Source: Aestuariibius violaceus
GTDB lineage: Bacteria > Pseudomonadota > Alphaproteobacteria > Rhodobacterales > Rhodobacteraceae
Direction: 5' to 3'
Length of the DNA: 64,000 bases
Assembly: GCF_040779325.2 (NCBI RefSeq)
Contig: NZ_JBFONT020000001.1
Span: forward strand, 1-64,000
A model generated the notes under the pieces. That model was given only the letters and a program-made list of their open reading frames with translations. It had not been told where the DNA came from and searched no databases. The position numbers and the translations under genes are program-made. Each line of letters begins with the position of its first letter. The stretch's first letter is position 1. This document shows positions 51,264 to 60,071 of the stretch, one piece after another.

Positions 51264-52241
51264 TCAGCCTCCTGTAACGGCCGTGGCAACCGCGACATAA
51301 AGCGGGATGCCGAGGGTCAGGTTGAAGGGGAAGGTCACGCCGAGCGACAGCGTGAGGTAGATCGACGGCCGCGCTTCGGGCAGGGCCACGCGCATGGCGG
51401 CGGGCACGGCGATGTAGCTGGCCGAGGCGGCGAGCGTCATCATCAGTGCAGTGCCGCCCGGCGAGAGGCCGAGGAGGAACGCCATGAGAAGGCCGCAGCT
51501 GGCGCCGACCGGCGGCATCGTCAGACCGAAAGCGATCGCGCCCGCCCCGAGGTCGCCGCGGGTTTCCCTCAGACCGCGGCCTGCGACGAGACCCATGTCG
51601 AGCAGGAAGAGACAGAGGACCCCCTGGAACGGCGCCACGATGAAGCTGGAGATCAGGTCGAGCCCGTCGGTCCCCGTGATCCAGCCGATGGCGAAGGATC
51701 CCAGCAGGAGAACGATCGACCCGTTCAGCAGGATTTCGCGCCAGAGATCGGGTTCCATCCGGCGGCTCTTGTCGCCGCGCGCGACGAGCCAGAGGGCGGA
51801 AAGGATGGCGGGCGCCTCCATCACCGCGGCGACGGCGACCATGTAGCCTTCGGGATCGGTGCCCCGGCCCTGGAGGACGGAGGTCGCGGCGACAAAGGTA
51901 ACGATGGAGATCGAACCGTAATGGGCGGCGACGGCGGCTGCGTCGAGCACCGGCAGGCGGGTCATGATCCGGATCAGCGCGAAGGCGATGAACGGCAGCC
52001 CGAAGGAGAGGACGGCACCGGCCAGCAGCGCGAAGACGAGGCGCGCATCGACGCCGTGTTCTGCGACCCCGGCCCCACCCTTGAAGCCGATGGCGAAGAG
52101 CAGGTAGAGCGACATCGCCTTCGCCGCCGCCTCTGGCACCGAGAGGTCGGAGCGCGCCAGCGCCGCGCCGAGACCCAGCGCGAAGCTGAGGATGATCGGT
52201 GAAAGCAGGTTCTGGGCGGCGAGCGCGGCAATCTCGCTCAT
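51264..52241 (-). CDS. sbtA: Sodium-dependent bicarbonate permease, SbtA family
   Basis: 325 residues, ten or so hydrophobic segments in two inverted halves. Recognisable stretches: NLLSPIILSFALGLGAALARSDL, LYLLFAIGFKGG, HYGSISIVTFVAATSVL, and FLLGLSPGGTALMMTLAASASYIAVPAAMRVA. These match SbtA, a Na+/HCO3- symporter of the inner membrane. The ATG overlaps the carbonic anhydrase stop (ATGA). The encoded trio can take up bicarbonate and equilibrate it with CO2. Confidence 0.87.
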   Translation of the reverse strand: MSEIAALAAQNLLSPIILSFALGLGAALARSDLSVPEAAAKAMSLYLLFAIGFKGGAGVAEHGVDARLVFALLAGAVLSFGLPFIAFALIRIMTRLPVLDAAAVAAHYGSISIVTFVAATSVLQGRGTDPEGYMVAVAAVMEAPAILSALWLVARGDKSRRMEPDLWREILLNGSIVLLLGSFAIGWITGTDGLDLISSFIVAPFQGVLCLFLLDMGLVAGRGLRETRGDLGAGAIAFGLTMPPVGASCGLLMAFLLGLSPGGTALMMTLAASASYIAVPAAMRVALPEARPSIYLTLSLGVTFPFNLTLGIPLYVAVATAVTGG

Positions 52242-52873
52242 AGTTGCTGGAAGCCCTTGTCGTAATCATAGACAGAGAGGTGCCCTTCGCCGATATCGGT
52301 GATCGCGCCGTGGACGCCGAGGCGCCCGGCATCGACCGCTTCGGCGACGAAAGGATAGCCGAGGAGGTTTTCCAGGGAGACGAGGACGGCCTCGTGTTCG
52401 AAGGCCTTGACCCGTTCATCGGCTGGCAGGTCTTTGACGTTCGGCCAGCGCGGTTCGAGGATCTCGAGCCAGCGGCCGACGAAATCGCTTTCGATCTTTT
52501 CGCCCGTCACGCAGCGGTCGTGGCAGGCCTTGACCCCGCCACAATTGGTATGACCAAGGACGATCAGGTCACCGACCTTGAGAGTCTTCACCGCGTATTC
52601 GACCGCCGCGCTGGTGCCGTGATGATCACCGTCGGGCGTGTAGGGCGGAACGAGGTTGGCCACGTTGCGGTGGATGAAGAATTCACCCTGGTCGGCGCCG
52701 AAGATCGCGGTCACGTGGACCCGGCTGTCGCAGCAGGAGATCACCATGGTGCGGGGATGCTGGCCCGCCTCGGCCAAGTTACGGTACCAGGCGGCATTTT
52801 CTTCGAATGTAGTCGCCTTCCACCCGCGATAGCGCTGCACGAGGTAGCCAGGCAACGGCTTCATACGATGCAT
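52238..52873 (-). CDS. Beta-class carbonic anhydrase
   Basis: 211 residues. Zinc ligands are Cys47 (C-x-D-x-R, CCDSRVH), His108 and Cys111 (GHTNCGG), with Asp49/Arg51 as the gating dyad. IFGADQGEFFIHRNVANLVPP is the family core. It interconverts CO2 and bicarbonate in the cytoplasm. The start at 52873 has GGGAGGG five bases upstream; the longer open frame upstream overlaps the divergent hypothetical gene and is not used. First gene of the carbonic anhydrase-sbtA-sbtB operon. Confidence 0.92.
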   Translation of the reverse strand: MHRMKPLPGYLVQRYRGWKATTFEENAAWYRNLAEAGQHPRTMVISCCDSRVHVTAIFGADQGEFFIHRNVANLVPPYTPDGDHHGTSAAVEYAVKTLKVGDLIVLGHTNCGGVKACHDRCVTGEKIESDFVGRWLEILEPRWPNVKDLPADERVKAFEHEAVLVSLENLLGYPFVAEAVDAGRLGVHGAITDIGEGHLSVYDYDKGFQQL

Positions 52874-53013
52874 CTGATCCCTCCCCTCGGGTCCGGTGGG
52901 CGGCAGATATGCGGGATTTGATTGAAAGACAAAAGAGATTTCGCGGCGGTGTATACGAATTCGGAAAGGGATGGAGCGAAACAGATCGTGAACAAATGAT
53001 GAGGCATGGTGGC

Positions 53014-53397
53014 ATGGACAAAGTGATTCCCTTGCGGCCGATGGACAGCGTGGATGTCGATCTCGACCGGCTTCAGTATCTGCTGGAAGAGCTGGGGGCG
53101 AGCGCCTGTGCCGATACGGTGGATCGGTCGATTGATCGGCTGGCAACCGACCTCAAGGCGCTGGACTGCGCGCATGCGGATGCGGATCTGATCGTGATGG
53201 TACGCATCTCTCGCTCGATCGCGGAGGCGGCGGGACGGATCGGACTGACGACGCTGGCTAATGCGGCGGGCTGCGTGGTCAAGGCCGTGCGCGCGCGCGA
53301 TCCGGTGGCGACCAATGCGACGATCGCGCGGGTCGGCCGGGTCGCTATCGCATCGCTGGCGGCGATCGAGGATCCCGAGGATGCGGGACTGGGGTGA
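53014..53397 (+). CDS. Hypothetical helical protein (divergent from carbonic anhydrase)
   Basis: 127 residues from ATG 53014, which starts MDKVIPLRPMDSVDVDLDRL. In-frame ATGs at 52996 and 52999 and a much earlier one at 52909 make the start uncertain. The protein is almost all helix, with Ala-rich amphipathic segments (RISRSIAEAAGRIGLTTLANAAGCVV). The arrangement resembles a phosphotransfer (HPt) bundle but the His site of the motif is not identifiable, so this is only a resemblance. No family recognised. Confidence 0.5.
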   Translation: MDKVIPLRPMDSVDVDLDRLQYLLEELGASACADTVDRSIDRLATDLKALDCAHADADLIVMVRISRSIAEAAGRIGLTTLANAAGCVVKAVRARDPVATNATIARVGRVAIASLAAIEDPEDAGLG

Positions 53398-53463
53398 GGG
53401 CTGTTGCGGCGCTCGACGAGCATTTCGGAGGAGACGCACTGCGTCTGACCTTTGGGAGCACGG

Positions 53464-53946
53464 CTATGGGCTCGTGACCGGGGCCCGTACTTGGATCAGA
53501 GCAGGCTGCGTAGCTGCACAGGGCACTTCTTTGATGCGATGAAGTACCTCGCTCTCGGTATGGGATCGCTGAAATACTGATCTGGTCCGAGATGCTTCCG
53601 GGCGTTCAACGCAATGGTGTCGAGCAGGGGGGAAATCAATCCTCACGATCCTTGCGCGCCAGCCGGGATACCGATCCTGATATCCGGCCCAATAGCGGGA
53701 AAGGAGCTTTCTGCGCAGTGAGTAGCCATGAAAGTCAAACGCGACCTTGCCGTTCGTCACGAAGATATGGTTGCCGCCAAAGCCGTCGGCCTGCACGATC
53801 CACTCACCGTGAAAGCCATCGACGGGCGCGTCTTCGAGAAACACTCCGGCCAAGATGTGGCAAGCACCAAAGCCGAAGAAGATGCGATCCGGCTGATCCC
53901 AGCGCTTCTTGGGGTGCTTCTTTATGCCGGGAATGGGCCAATACAT
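53464..53946 (-). CDS. Conserved hypothetical protein
   Basis: 160 residues. The N-terminus MYWPIPGIKKHPKKRWDQPD, followed by RIFFGFGACHILAGVFLEDAP and FDFHGYSLRRKLLSRYWAGY, is a conserved hypothetical of alphaproteobacteria that I recognise by pattern but not by function. The C-terminal third (after FPPARHHC) is less conserved and may be strain-specific. No membrane helix, no catalytic motif. It lies alone. Confidence 0.5.
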   Translation of the reverse strand: MYWPIPGIKKHPKKRWDQPDRIFFGFGACHILAGVFLEDAPVDGFHGEWIVQADGFGGNHIFVTNGKVAFDFHGYSLRRKLLSRYWAGYQDRYPGWRARIVRIDFPPARHHCVERPEASRTRSVFQRSHTESEVLHRIKEVPCAATQPALIQVRAPVTSP

Positions 53947-54018
53947 CGAAGCCCCGATAGCACACCTAGATTACCTGGTGGCGTCTTTCCGACGCTTCGT
54001 CAACGGGGCGGCTACGAT

Positions 54019-54642
54019 CTATGTTGTCCGGTTCGTAAGCAGAAAGGCCGCCGCTCCCCCAAAGAAGGTGGCGAAGATGCCTTCGAACCACCGGCGGAGG
54101 CGAAGATAGGCGGCGGTGAGCGGCGCGCTGGAGAAGAGGAATGCGTACCCCGTCACCAACGTGAAGTTGATCGCGACGCAGGTTCCGACGATCCAGGCGA
54201 TGGAAGCCCCGGTCGCGCCGGGCTGGAGGCCGATCGCGAAGATGGACCCCCAGAAGATCACCGCCTTGGGATTGGTCAGGTGGATGAGCGTGCCTTTCAC
54301 CCAGGCGAGGGAGTAGGAGCCCGCGCCGACATCCTTCGGCACAAGATCCTGGGACCTCATCGCGGCGCGGGCGGATTTGTAAGCCAGCCAGGCAAGATAG
54401 GCGGCGCCGGCAAAGCGAATGATCTCGATCAGCCATTGGTTGGCCGCGAGGATCGCGCCGAAGCCGAGTGCCGCAAAGATTGCCCAGACCATCGACCCCG
54501 CCGTGACGCCCCAGGCCAGCGAGAGACCCAGCGCCCTCCCGCGGGCCATCGAGGTACCCGCGATCGCGAGTGTCGCAGGACCGGGCGTCAGCCCGCCAAG
54601 GAGGGCCGCGCCGATGACGATCCAGAAGTTGACGTACTCCAT
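54019..54642 (-). CDS. LysE/RhtB family amino-acid exporter
   Basis: 207 residues, six hydrophobic segments. The LysE signature GGLTPGPATLAIAG is at about 15-28, and LAYKSARAAM and TNPKAVIFWGSIFA are the standard second and third conserved blocks. The start at 54642 follows GGCAGGAG. Inner-membrane exporter of amino acids or homoserine-type compounds; substrate unknown. Confidence 0.85.
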   Translation of the reverse strand: MEYVNFWIVIGAALLGGLTPGPATLAIAGTSMARGRALGLSLAWGVTAGSMVWAIFAALGFGAILAANQWLIEIIRFAGAAYLAWLAYKSARAAMRSQDLVPKDVGAGSYSLAWVKGTLIHLTNPKAVIFWGSIFAIGLQPGATGASIAWIVGTCVAINFTLVTGYAFLFSSAPLTAAYLRLRRWFEGIFATFFGGAAAFLLTNRTT

Positions 54643-54817
54643 CCCATATCTCCTGCCGGGGCTCGGTCTCCTGATCCTCAACTTACACCAGAAGTCCGGT
54701 CAGAGGCATTCTCTGATAAGCGGACTACGGCGCATGACTTACCATACGTCACCTATCGTCCTGCTTGCCCTGTGCCCGCGCCGAACTAGGCTGCGCGAGA
54801 AGAAAAAGGAGCGCTTG

Positions 54818-56200
54818 ATGACCCTTACGTTCGCGTCACCTGATGGCCCGACGATACCGCTTTATCCCGTCAGGCCCTGCAGGTTGCGCAAGGCCCTCGA
54901 CACGTTGGGCGAGCGGGCGGCGACCTGGGCGAAAGCCCAGGATTTCAACGCGGGATTTGGCGCAGCGCTCGTCATCCCGGGTGAGGATGGCGCAATCGCG
55001 GCGGCCCTGGGCGGGTTGGGCGACGAGACGGCACGGAAGCGCCAGCGTTTTGCGATGGCGGGCGTTGCCTCGGGCCTGCCGGCCGGACGATACGCGCTGC
55101 AGGGCAATCTGGAAGACGGGGATCTGGAGGAAGCGTGCCTCGGCTGGCTTTTGTCGCGGTACCGCTTTGACCGCTACGCGAAGCAACCGCCTGCGGTGGC
55201 AGAGCTGGTCGCGCCGGGCGGCGTCGACGCGGCGCGGATCGAGGCGATCGTGGCGGGCGAGGTTTTGACCCGCGATCTGATCAACACTCCGGCGGGCGAT
55301 ATGGGGCCTGCCGCGTTGGAACAGGCAGCGCGCGATCTGGCCGAGGCGAATGGGGCGCGTGTGGAGGTGACCGAGGGGGACGATCTGCTCGATCAGGGCT
55401 TTCCGATGATCCATGCCGTTGGCCGCGCCGCCGATGACGACCCGCGCCTGATCGACCTGCGCTGGGGGGAGGAAGGGCCAACGCTGACACTGGTCGGCAA
55501 GGGCGTGTGTTTCGATACCGGTGGGCTGAACATCAAGCCGTCTTCGTCAATGGCGCTGATGAAGAAGGATATGGGCGGGGCGGCAACGGTGCTGGGGCTC
55601 GCCTCCATGATCATGACGCTGGGGCTGCCGCTGCGCCTGCGGGTGCTGATCCCGGCGGTGGAAAACTCGATCTCGGACGAAGCGATGCGGCCGGGCGACA
55701 TCCTGACCTCGCGCAAAGGGCTGACGGTCGAGATCAACAACACCGATGCGGAAGGCCGGCTGGTGCTGGCCGACGCGCTGACCCTGGCGGTGGAGGAGAA
55801 GCCGGATCTTCTGGTCTCGATGGCAACGCTGACCGGGGCGGCACGGGTGGCGGTCGGACCGGATCTGGCGCCGTTCTACACCGGTGACGACGACGATGCA
55901 GAAGCGCTGGCCGAGGCCGCCGTGCGAGTGCGTGACCCCGTGTGGCGGATGCCGTTTCATGACCCGTATGAAGCGATGTTGGAACCTGGGATTGCCGACC
56001 TCGACAATGCGCCAAAGGGCGGATTTGGGGGGTCGATCACGGCGGCCCTGTTCCTGCGGCGGTTTGCGACGCACCCGCGGTATCTGCATTTTGACATCTA
56101 CGGGTGGACACCGAACCCGGCGCCCGGACGGCCCAAGGGCGGCGTCGGACAGGGGGCCCGGGCGCTTTTCGACGCCTTGCCGGAGATTCTGGACCTATGA
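54818..56200 (+). CDS. Leucyl aminopeptidase family (M17) protein
   Basis: 460 residues. The C-terminal catalytic domain (about 150-460) has VGKGVCFDTGGLNIKPS (metal Lys and Asp), MKKDMGGAATVLG and NTDAEGRLVLADAL, the M17 signature with metal Asp/Glu and catalytic Arg. Domain order and length fit PepA/PepB. It removes N-terminal residues from peptides in the cytoplasm. ATG 54818 is preceded by AAGGAG. Its stop overlaps the following C40 gene, so the two probably act on related peptides. Confidence 0.88.
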   Translation: MTLTFASPDGPTIPLYPVRPCRLRKALDTLGERAATWAKAQDFNAGFGAALVIPGEDGAIAAALGGLGDETARKRQRFAMAGVASGLPAGRYALQGNLEDGDLEEACLGWLLSRYRFDRYAKQPPAVAELVAPGGVDAARIEAIVAGEVLTRDLINTPAGDMGPAALEQAARDLAEANGARVEVTEGDDLLDQGFPMIHAVGRAADDDPRLIDLRWGEEGPTLTLVGKGVCFDTGGLNIKPSSSMALMKKDMGGAATVLGLASMIMTLGLPLRLRVLIPAVENSISDEAMRPGDILTSRKGLTVEINNTDAEGRLVLADALTLAVEEKPDLLVSMATLTGAARVAVGPDLAPFYTGDDDDAEALAEAAVRVRDPVWRMPFHDPYEAMLEPGIADLDNAPKGGFGGSITAALFLRRFATHPRYLHFDIYGWTPNPAPGRPKGGVGQGARALFDALPEILDL

Positions 56201-56958
56201 GCGAGGATCCGCGACGGCTGGATCTTGGCCCCGGTGAGGCCCGCCGGGCGATGCGGCTGACGGACATCTGCCGCAGTCCCGAAGGGGCGCGGGACCGGCA
56301 GCTACAGCGGGGAGAGGCGGTTTCGGCCCACGCGGCGCGGGATGGCTGGATGCAGGTCACAGCGGGGCGCGACGGTTACACGGGTTGGGTTTTGAGTGAC
56401 GACCTGCACAAGGCCCCCGCCACGACCCATCGGGTGGCCGTCCGTGCGACCCACGCATATCCTGAACCGAACATGAAGACGCGGGAGTTGGCCTCTTATG
56501 GGTTCGGGACGGAACTAGCGGTCGTGGATGAGCGGCACAAATTCTTTGAGACGGATGCAGGGTTCGTGCCGAAGGCGCATCTGCGCCCGCTCGACCGGCC
56601 GTTTTCGGATCCGGTGACGGTGGCGCAGCTGTTCTTCGGGACGCCCTATCTGTGGGGCGGAAATTCCGTGTTTGGGCTGGATTGCTCAGGCATCACCCAG
56701 ATTGCCTGCCTGGCCTGCGGCCTCCCCTGCCCCGGCGACAGCGACATGCAGGAGGCGGAACTGGGGCAGCCGACCGAAGATCTGCGCCATGGGGATTTGA
56801 TCTTCTGGAAGGGGCACGTTGCCTGGGTCGTGGATGAACAGACGATCCTGCACGCGAACGCCCACCACATGGCCGTCGCTTACGAGCCGCTGGGCCCCGC
56901 TATCGCCCGGATTGAAGCGCAGGGGGACGGAAAGCCGACGGCGCGCAAACGGCTCTAA
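56197..56958 (+). CDS. NlpC/P60 (C40) cell-wall hydrolase
   Basis: 253 residues. N-terminal bacterial SH3 repeats (about 28-75 and 80-128; GYTGWVLSDDLHK) precede the NlpC/P60 domain: Cys163 in FGLDCSGITQ, His207 in KGHVAWV and His219 in LHANAH complete the catalytic triad. No signal peptide, so it may act on cytoplasmic muropeptides like YkfC, consistent with its coupling to an aminopeptidase. ATGA overlap with the M17 gene. Alternatively it is exported by another route. Confidence 0.85.
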   Translation: MSEDPRRLDLGPGEARRAMRLTDICRSPEGARDRQLQRGEAVSAHAARDGWMQVTAGRDGYTGWVLSDDLHKAPATTHRVAVRATHAYPEPNMKTRELASYGFGTELAVVDERHKFFETDAGFVPKAHLRPLDRPFSDPVTVAQLFFGTPYLWGGNSVFGLDCSGITQIACLACGLPCPGDSDMQEAELGQPTEDLRHGDLIFWKGHVAWVVDEQTILHANAHHMAVAYEPLGPAIARIEAQGDGKPTARKRL

Positions 56959-56961
56959 GAC

Positions 56962-57300
56962 TTACTCGACCGCGCGGATCAGCTTGCGCTCGAGCACCCG
57001 GAGCACCGCCCTGAGGTCGTGCCCGCGCTTGAGCACCTGCCCCTCCGCCCCGATCACCGCGTATTGGCCCTGGCGGCTCCGCAGCTTGGGGCGTTTCTCG
57101 ATGCGGTAGAGGGGGTGCTCCGCAGTCCGGCGGAAGACGGCGAAGACAGCCACGTCTTTCAGATGCGATATCCCATAGTCGCGCCATTCGCCTGCCGCGA
57201 CCATTCGGCCATAGAGCGACAGGATCGGGCTTAACTCTGTTCGGTGGAAACTCACGACCCCCGATTGGGCGGGGAAAGGCGTCACGGTCGACATATCCAT
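56962..57300 (-). CDS. DUF2794 family protein
   Basis: 112 residues from ATG 57300 (another ATG two codons later). The core, FHRTELSPILSLYGRMVAAG followed by EWRDYGISHLKDVAVFAVFRR and LYRIEKRPKLR, is the DUF2794 family hallmark. Widespread and uncharacterised in Alphaproteobacteria. No ribosome-binding site is obvious. Convergent with the C40 gene. Confidence 0.82.
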   Translation of the reverse strand: MDMSTVTPFPAQSGVVSFHRTELSPILSLYGRMVAAGEWRDYGISHLKDVAVFAVFRRTAEHPLYRIEKRPKLRSRQGQYAVIGAEGQVLKRGHDLRAVLRVLERKLIRAVE

Positions 57301-57331
57301 GAGGGCAGAGTTGCCGCAAAAAGCGTGCGGA

Positions 57332-58036
57332 TCAAGTCTTTGAGGTATGGGTGTTGCCTGCACGTTCGTCTTTGACCGGCTTGCTGGCCGCTGTGACTGT
57401 TGGTCTGGGGAGGCGGTTAGCGTTGCGATCTAGGAAATGCCGCAGGGCGGCTTCGTCCCGTTTGCCGGCCTCGCGGGTCCAGGAGCCGATCGCCTTCTGA
57501 ACGTAGGTGTCCTTGTCTTCGGCGAGCACCTCGGCGATGCGGAACGTATCGGCGACCTCTCCGCGCTTGAGGAAGGCGTGGGTGGCGACGATGGCGGTAC
57601 GGCGGGCGTTGGGGTCGTCCGATCCCGCCATCCGGTCGAGGACGGAGCGATCCTTGTCGATCAGGTATTCGCCGATCACATGGGGCGCTGCGCGGTCGAC
57701 GAGATCCCAGTTGTTGATGCGGTCGTGACAGTGCAGGTAGAGATTGTAGAGTGCCTTGCGCCGCTCTGGGTCGAGGCGTTTCTGGCGTGCCTGGAAATCC
57801 ATCACCGAGACGGCGGCCATGCGGACCTCGTAGTGGGGATCCTCGAGAAGGCGTTCGATGTCGTCGAGGGAGAGATCGGCGAAGCGCTTGGCGACGGGGA
57901 AGACCTTGCCGATGGAGACGCCCATCACCTGGGTCTCGGGATCGGCACCACGGAAGAACTTCCGGACCTTCGGAACCTCTTCGGGGTCGGCAAGCTCGCT
58001 CAGGGCGGCGATCAGCTCGGCGGCACGGTCAGCCAT
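57332..58036 (-). CDS. DNA alkylation repair enzyme, AlkD-like
   Basis: 234 residues of HEAT-like helical repeats: KVRKFFRGADPETQVMGVSIG at the N-terminus, LLEDPHYEVRMAAVSVMDFQ, INNWDLVDRAAPHVIG and YVQKAIGSWTREAGKRDEAAL match AlkD, a glycosylase that removes 3-methyladenine and N7-methylguanine. The catalytic-like Trp-Asp (NNWDLVD) is present. It overlaps the DUF899 gene upstream by 8 nt. Confidence 0.85.
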   Translation of the reverse strand: MADRAAELIAALSELADPEEVPKVRKFFRGADPETQVMGVSIGKVFPVAKRFADLSLDDIERLLEDPHYEVRMAAVSVMDFQARQKRLDPERRKALYNLYLHCHDRINNWDLVDRAAPHVIGEYLIDKDRSVLDRMAGSDDPNARRTAIVATHAFLKRGEVADTFRIAEVLAEDKDTYVQKAIGSWTREAGKRDEAALRHFLDRNANRLPRPTVTAASKPVKDERAGNTHTSKT

Positions 58037-58766
58037 AGGTCGGGTTCTGCGGCCAGCCTTCGGGCGAGTCCTCGAAGGATTGCTGGCGACCCCAGACGGT
58101 CATGTCGAGGATGTAATGGGCGCCGCCGAACGCTTCGCAGCCGCGGGCGAAGGTCGAGTAAGTGTGGAAGATATCGTCGCCGACCTTGAGAAAGGCGCTG
58201 AAGCCGGGTGTCTCGGCCGGTTTGCCCTCAGTCAGGGTGAAGCCATCAGCCGCAAGTTCGTCCCGGGTCTTGTAATTGTAGGAGGTGGCGCCCTTGGCGG
58301 GGTCGAGCGTGACGCCGAAATCGTAGTTGAAGTCGCTTCCGAAGGAGGAGACCCAGGGGAAGGTCCAGCCGCGTTTGGCCTTGTAGGCCTCGATCTTGGC
58401 GATCGGGGCGCGGGAAACGTAAGTGAACGCCGTGTTGCTGTCGGCGAGATGCCGGATGTGACCATCTGAGATCTCATCGGCGAGATGGGTGCAGCTTGAG
58501 CAGCCCTCGTCCCAATCCGGATCGAACATGAAGTGTCCGAGGAAGAGTTGGCTGTGACCGCCAAAGAGGTCGGCAAGGGATAGCGGGCCGCTTGGCCCCT
58601 CGAAAGCGTAGTCTTTCTCGATCCGAACCATGGGGAGCCGACGACGCCGGGCCGCGACGGCATCGCGCTGGCGGGTCAACGCCTTTTCCTCGGCGAGGAG
58701 GGTCATGCGGGCTGTCAGCCACTTATCCTGTGACACGATTTCAGGATACTTCGTTGCCTCGGCCAT
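58029..58766 (-). CDS. DUF899 family protein (thioredoxin-like)
   Basis: 245 residues. The N-terminus ARMTLLAEEKALTRQRDAVAARRRRLPMV and the core FMFDPDWDEGCSSCTHLADEI (CxxC) and YNYKTRDE are the DUF899 pattern, a thioredoxin-fold family often next to stress regulators. Its stop overlaps the AlkD-like gene. A near-perfect 20-bp operator palindrome lies over its promoter. Confidence 0.85.
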   Translation of the reverse strand: MAEATKYPEIVSQDKWLTARMTLLAEEKALTRQRDAVAARRRRLPMVRIEKDYAFEGPSGPLSLADLFGGHSQLFLGHFMFDPDWDEGCSSCTHLADEISDGHIRHLADSNTAFTYVSRAPIAKIEAYKAKRGWTFPWVSSFGSDFNYDFGVTLDPAKGATSYNYKTRDELAADGFTLTEGKPAETPGFSAFLKVGDDIFHTYSTFARGCEAFGGAHYILDMTVWGRQQSFEDSPEGWPQNPTYG

Positions 58767-58791
58767 GCTTCCCTCCGCGCTGTGATGTCAT

Positions 58792-58825
58792 TTAAGTTGA
58801 TATCAATTTAATTTTACATCGTCAA
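58792..58825 (-). promoter_or_regulatory. Promoter and palindromic operator of the DUF899 gene
   Basis: Minus strand: TTGACG (58820-58825), 17 bp, TATCAA (58797-58802). Over the -10 lies TTAAG-TTGATATCAA-TTTAA (58792-58811), symmetric except for one central-flank pair. Such AT-rich palindromes are typical of ArsR-family sites. No ArsR gene is in the window. Confidence 0.5.
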
Positions 58826-58862
58826 CGAGCCGAGCGTTCTGTCTGTTTGACGCCCACCGGGA

Positions 58863-60071
58863 ATGCCCGCAATCTCCACGTTTATGTCAACTGTGAACCA
58901 GATGCCCCTGAGGCGCGCGATACCTCCCGGACAGACGGTCTCGACCGGCTTTGTCGTGGCTGTCGTTGGCTTTTTCAGTTCCTTCCCGATCGTACTGCAG
59001 GGGCTGGCCGCCATGGGCGCGACGGAGGTGCAGGCGGCGTCGGGGCTTGCCGCAGCCGCTTTTTCCATGGGGCTGGCCGGGATCGCGTTGAGCCTTTGGA
59101 AAGGACAGCCGATCAGCGTGGCGTGGTCGACGCCGGGCGTTGCCGTACTTGCCGTCATGGCAACACCCGCAGGCGGCTTTTCGGAGGCGGTCGGGGCGTT
59201 CCTGATCGCGGGTATCCTGACGCTGGTGGCGGGGCTGGTCCGGCCGATCGGGCGGCTTGCGGCGGCGATCCCCCCGCCGCTGGCGCAGGCGATGCTGGCC
59301 GGCGTCTTGGTGGCGCTGTGCACGGCGCCGTTCCTGGCCCTGGCAGAGGTGCCCGAGACGGCGCTGCCGATCATCCTGACCTGGTTTATCGTTGGACGCT
59401 TTTCCGGCATCTTCGCCGTTCCGGCGGCAGTCGTCGCCGCGTTCCTGCTGACGCTCTGGACGAATGACTTCACCCTCACCCCGCCCGACCAGATCCTGTC
59501 ACGTCTGACGATCACGGCCCCGAGCTTCACGGCCTCGGCGGTTTTCGGTATCGCGTTGCCGCTTTTCATCGTGACGATGGCGACCCAGAACATCCCCGGC
59601 ATCGCCGTCCTGCGGAGCTTCGGCTACACACCGCCGCCCGGCCAGATGCTGACCGGCGTTGGCGCGGCCAGCGTCGCCTCCGCCCCGTTCGGCGCGCCCG
59701 CCACCTGCCTTGCTGCGATCACGGCCGCGATGTGTGCCGGGGAGGACTCGCATCCCGACCGGACCCTGCGCTACTGGTCAGCGGTCATGGCGGGGGTGTT
59801 CTATTGCGTCCTCGGTCTTTTTGCCGCTGTCATCACGGTGGTGGCCGCGGCGGCGCCTCCGATGACTTTGGAGACGCTGGCGGGCATCGCCTTGCTTGGC
59901 GTTTTCGCGAATTCGGCTCAGGCGGCGCTCGACAAGCCGGAGTATCGGGAGGCGGCAGCGGTGACCTTCCTCGTCACGGCATCCGGGATCACGATTATCG
60001 GGCTGAGTGCGGCAGTCTGGGGTCTGGTACTCGGTGGGGTGGTCCAGCTGGCGAAGATGCTGAAGCGCTAG
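58863..60071 (+). CDS. benE: Benzoate/H+ symporter family protein BenE
   Basis: 402 residues, about 12 membrane segments. GVAVLAVMATPAGGFSEAVGAFLIAG and MATQNIPGIAVLRSFGYTPPPG are BenE landmarks and GAPATCLAAITAAMCAGEDSHPD is characteristic. It may import benzoate or related aromatic acids, linking to the beta-ketoadipate genes pcaD/pcaB at 17-19 kb, but no ben genes are near. Start 58863 has no strong ribosome-binding site; in-frame ATGs at residues 8 and 14 are possible. Convergent with the I78-like gene, stop codons overlapping. Confidence 0.85.
   Translation: MPAISTFMSTVNQMPLRRAIPPGQTVSTGFVVAVVGFFSSFPIVLQGLAAMGATEVQAASGLAAAAFSMGLAGIALSLWKGQPISVAWSTPGVAVLAVMATPAGGFSEAVGAFLIAGILTLVAGLVRPIGRLAAAIPPPLAQAMLAGVLVALCTAPFLALAEVPETALPIILTWFIVGRFSGIFAVPAAVVAAFLLTLWTNDFTLTPPDQILSRLTITAPSFTASAVFGIALPLFIVTMATQNIPGIAVLRSFGYTPPPGQMLTGVGAASVASAPFGAPATCLAAITAAMCAGEDSHPDRTLRYWSAVMAGVFYCVLGLFAAVITVVAAAAPPMTLETLAGIALLGVFANSAQAALDKPEYREAAAVTFLVTASGITIIGLSAAVWGLVLGGVVQLAKMLKR

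Noticed and set aside
52874..53146. N-terminal extension of the carbonic anhydrase
   Set aside because: The open frame continues to 53146, but it overlaps the divergent hypothetical gene, has no family match, and a good ribosome-binding site precedes 52873.
58797..58806. TTGATATCAA as an FNR box
   Set aside because: FNR sites need a 4-bp spacer between TTGAT and ATCAA. Here the half-sites abut, so an ArsR-type palindrome is a better reading.
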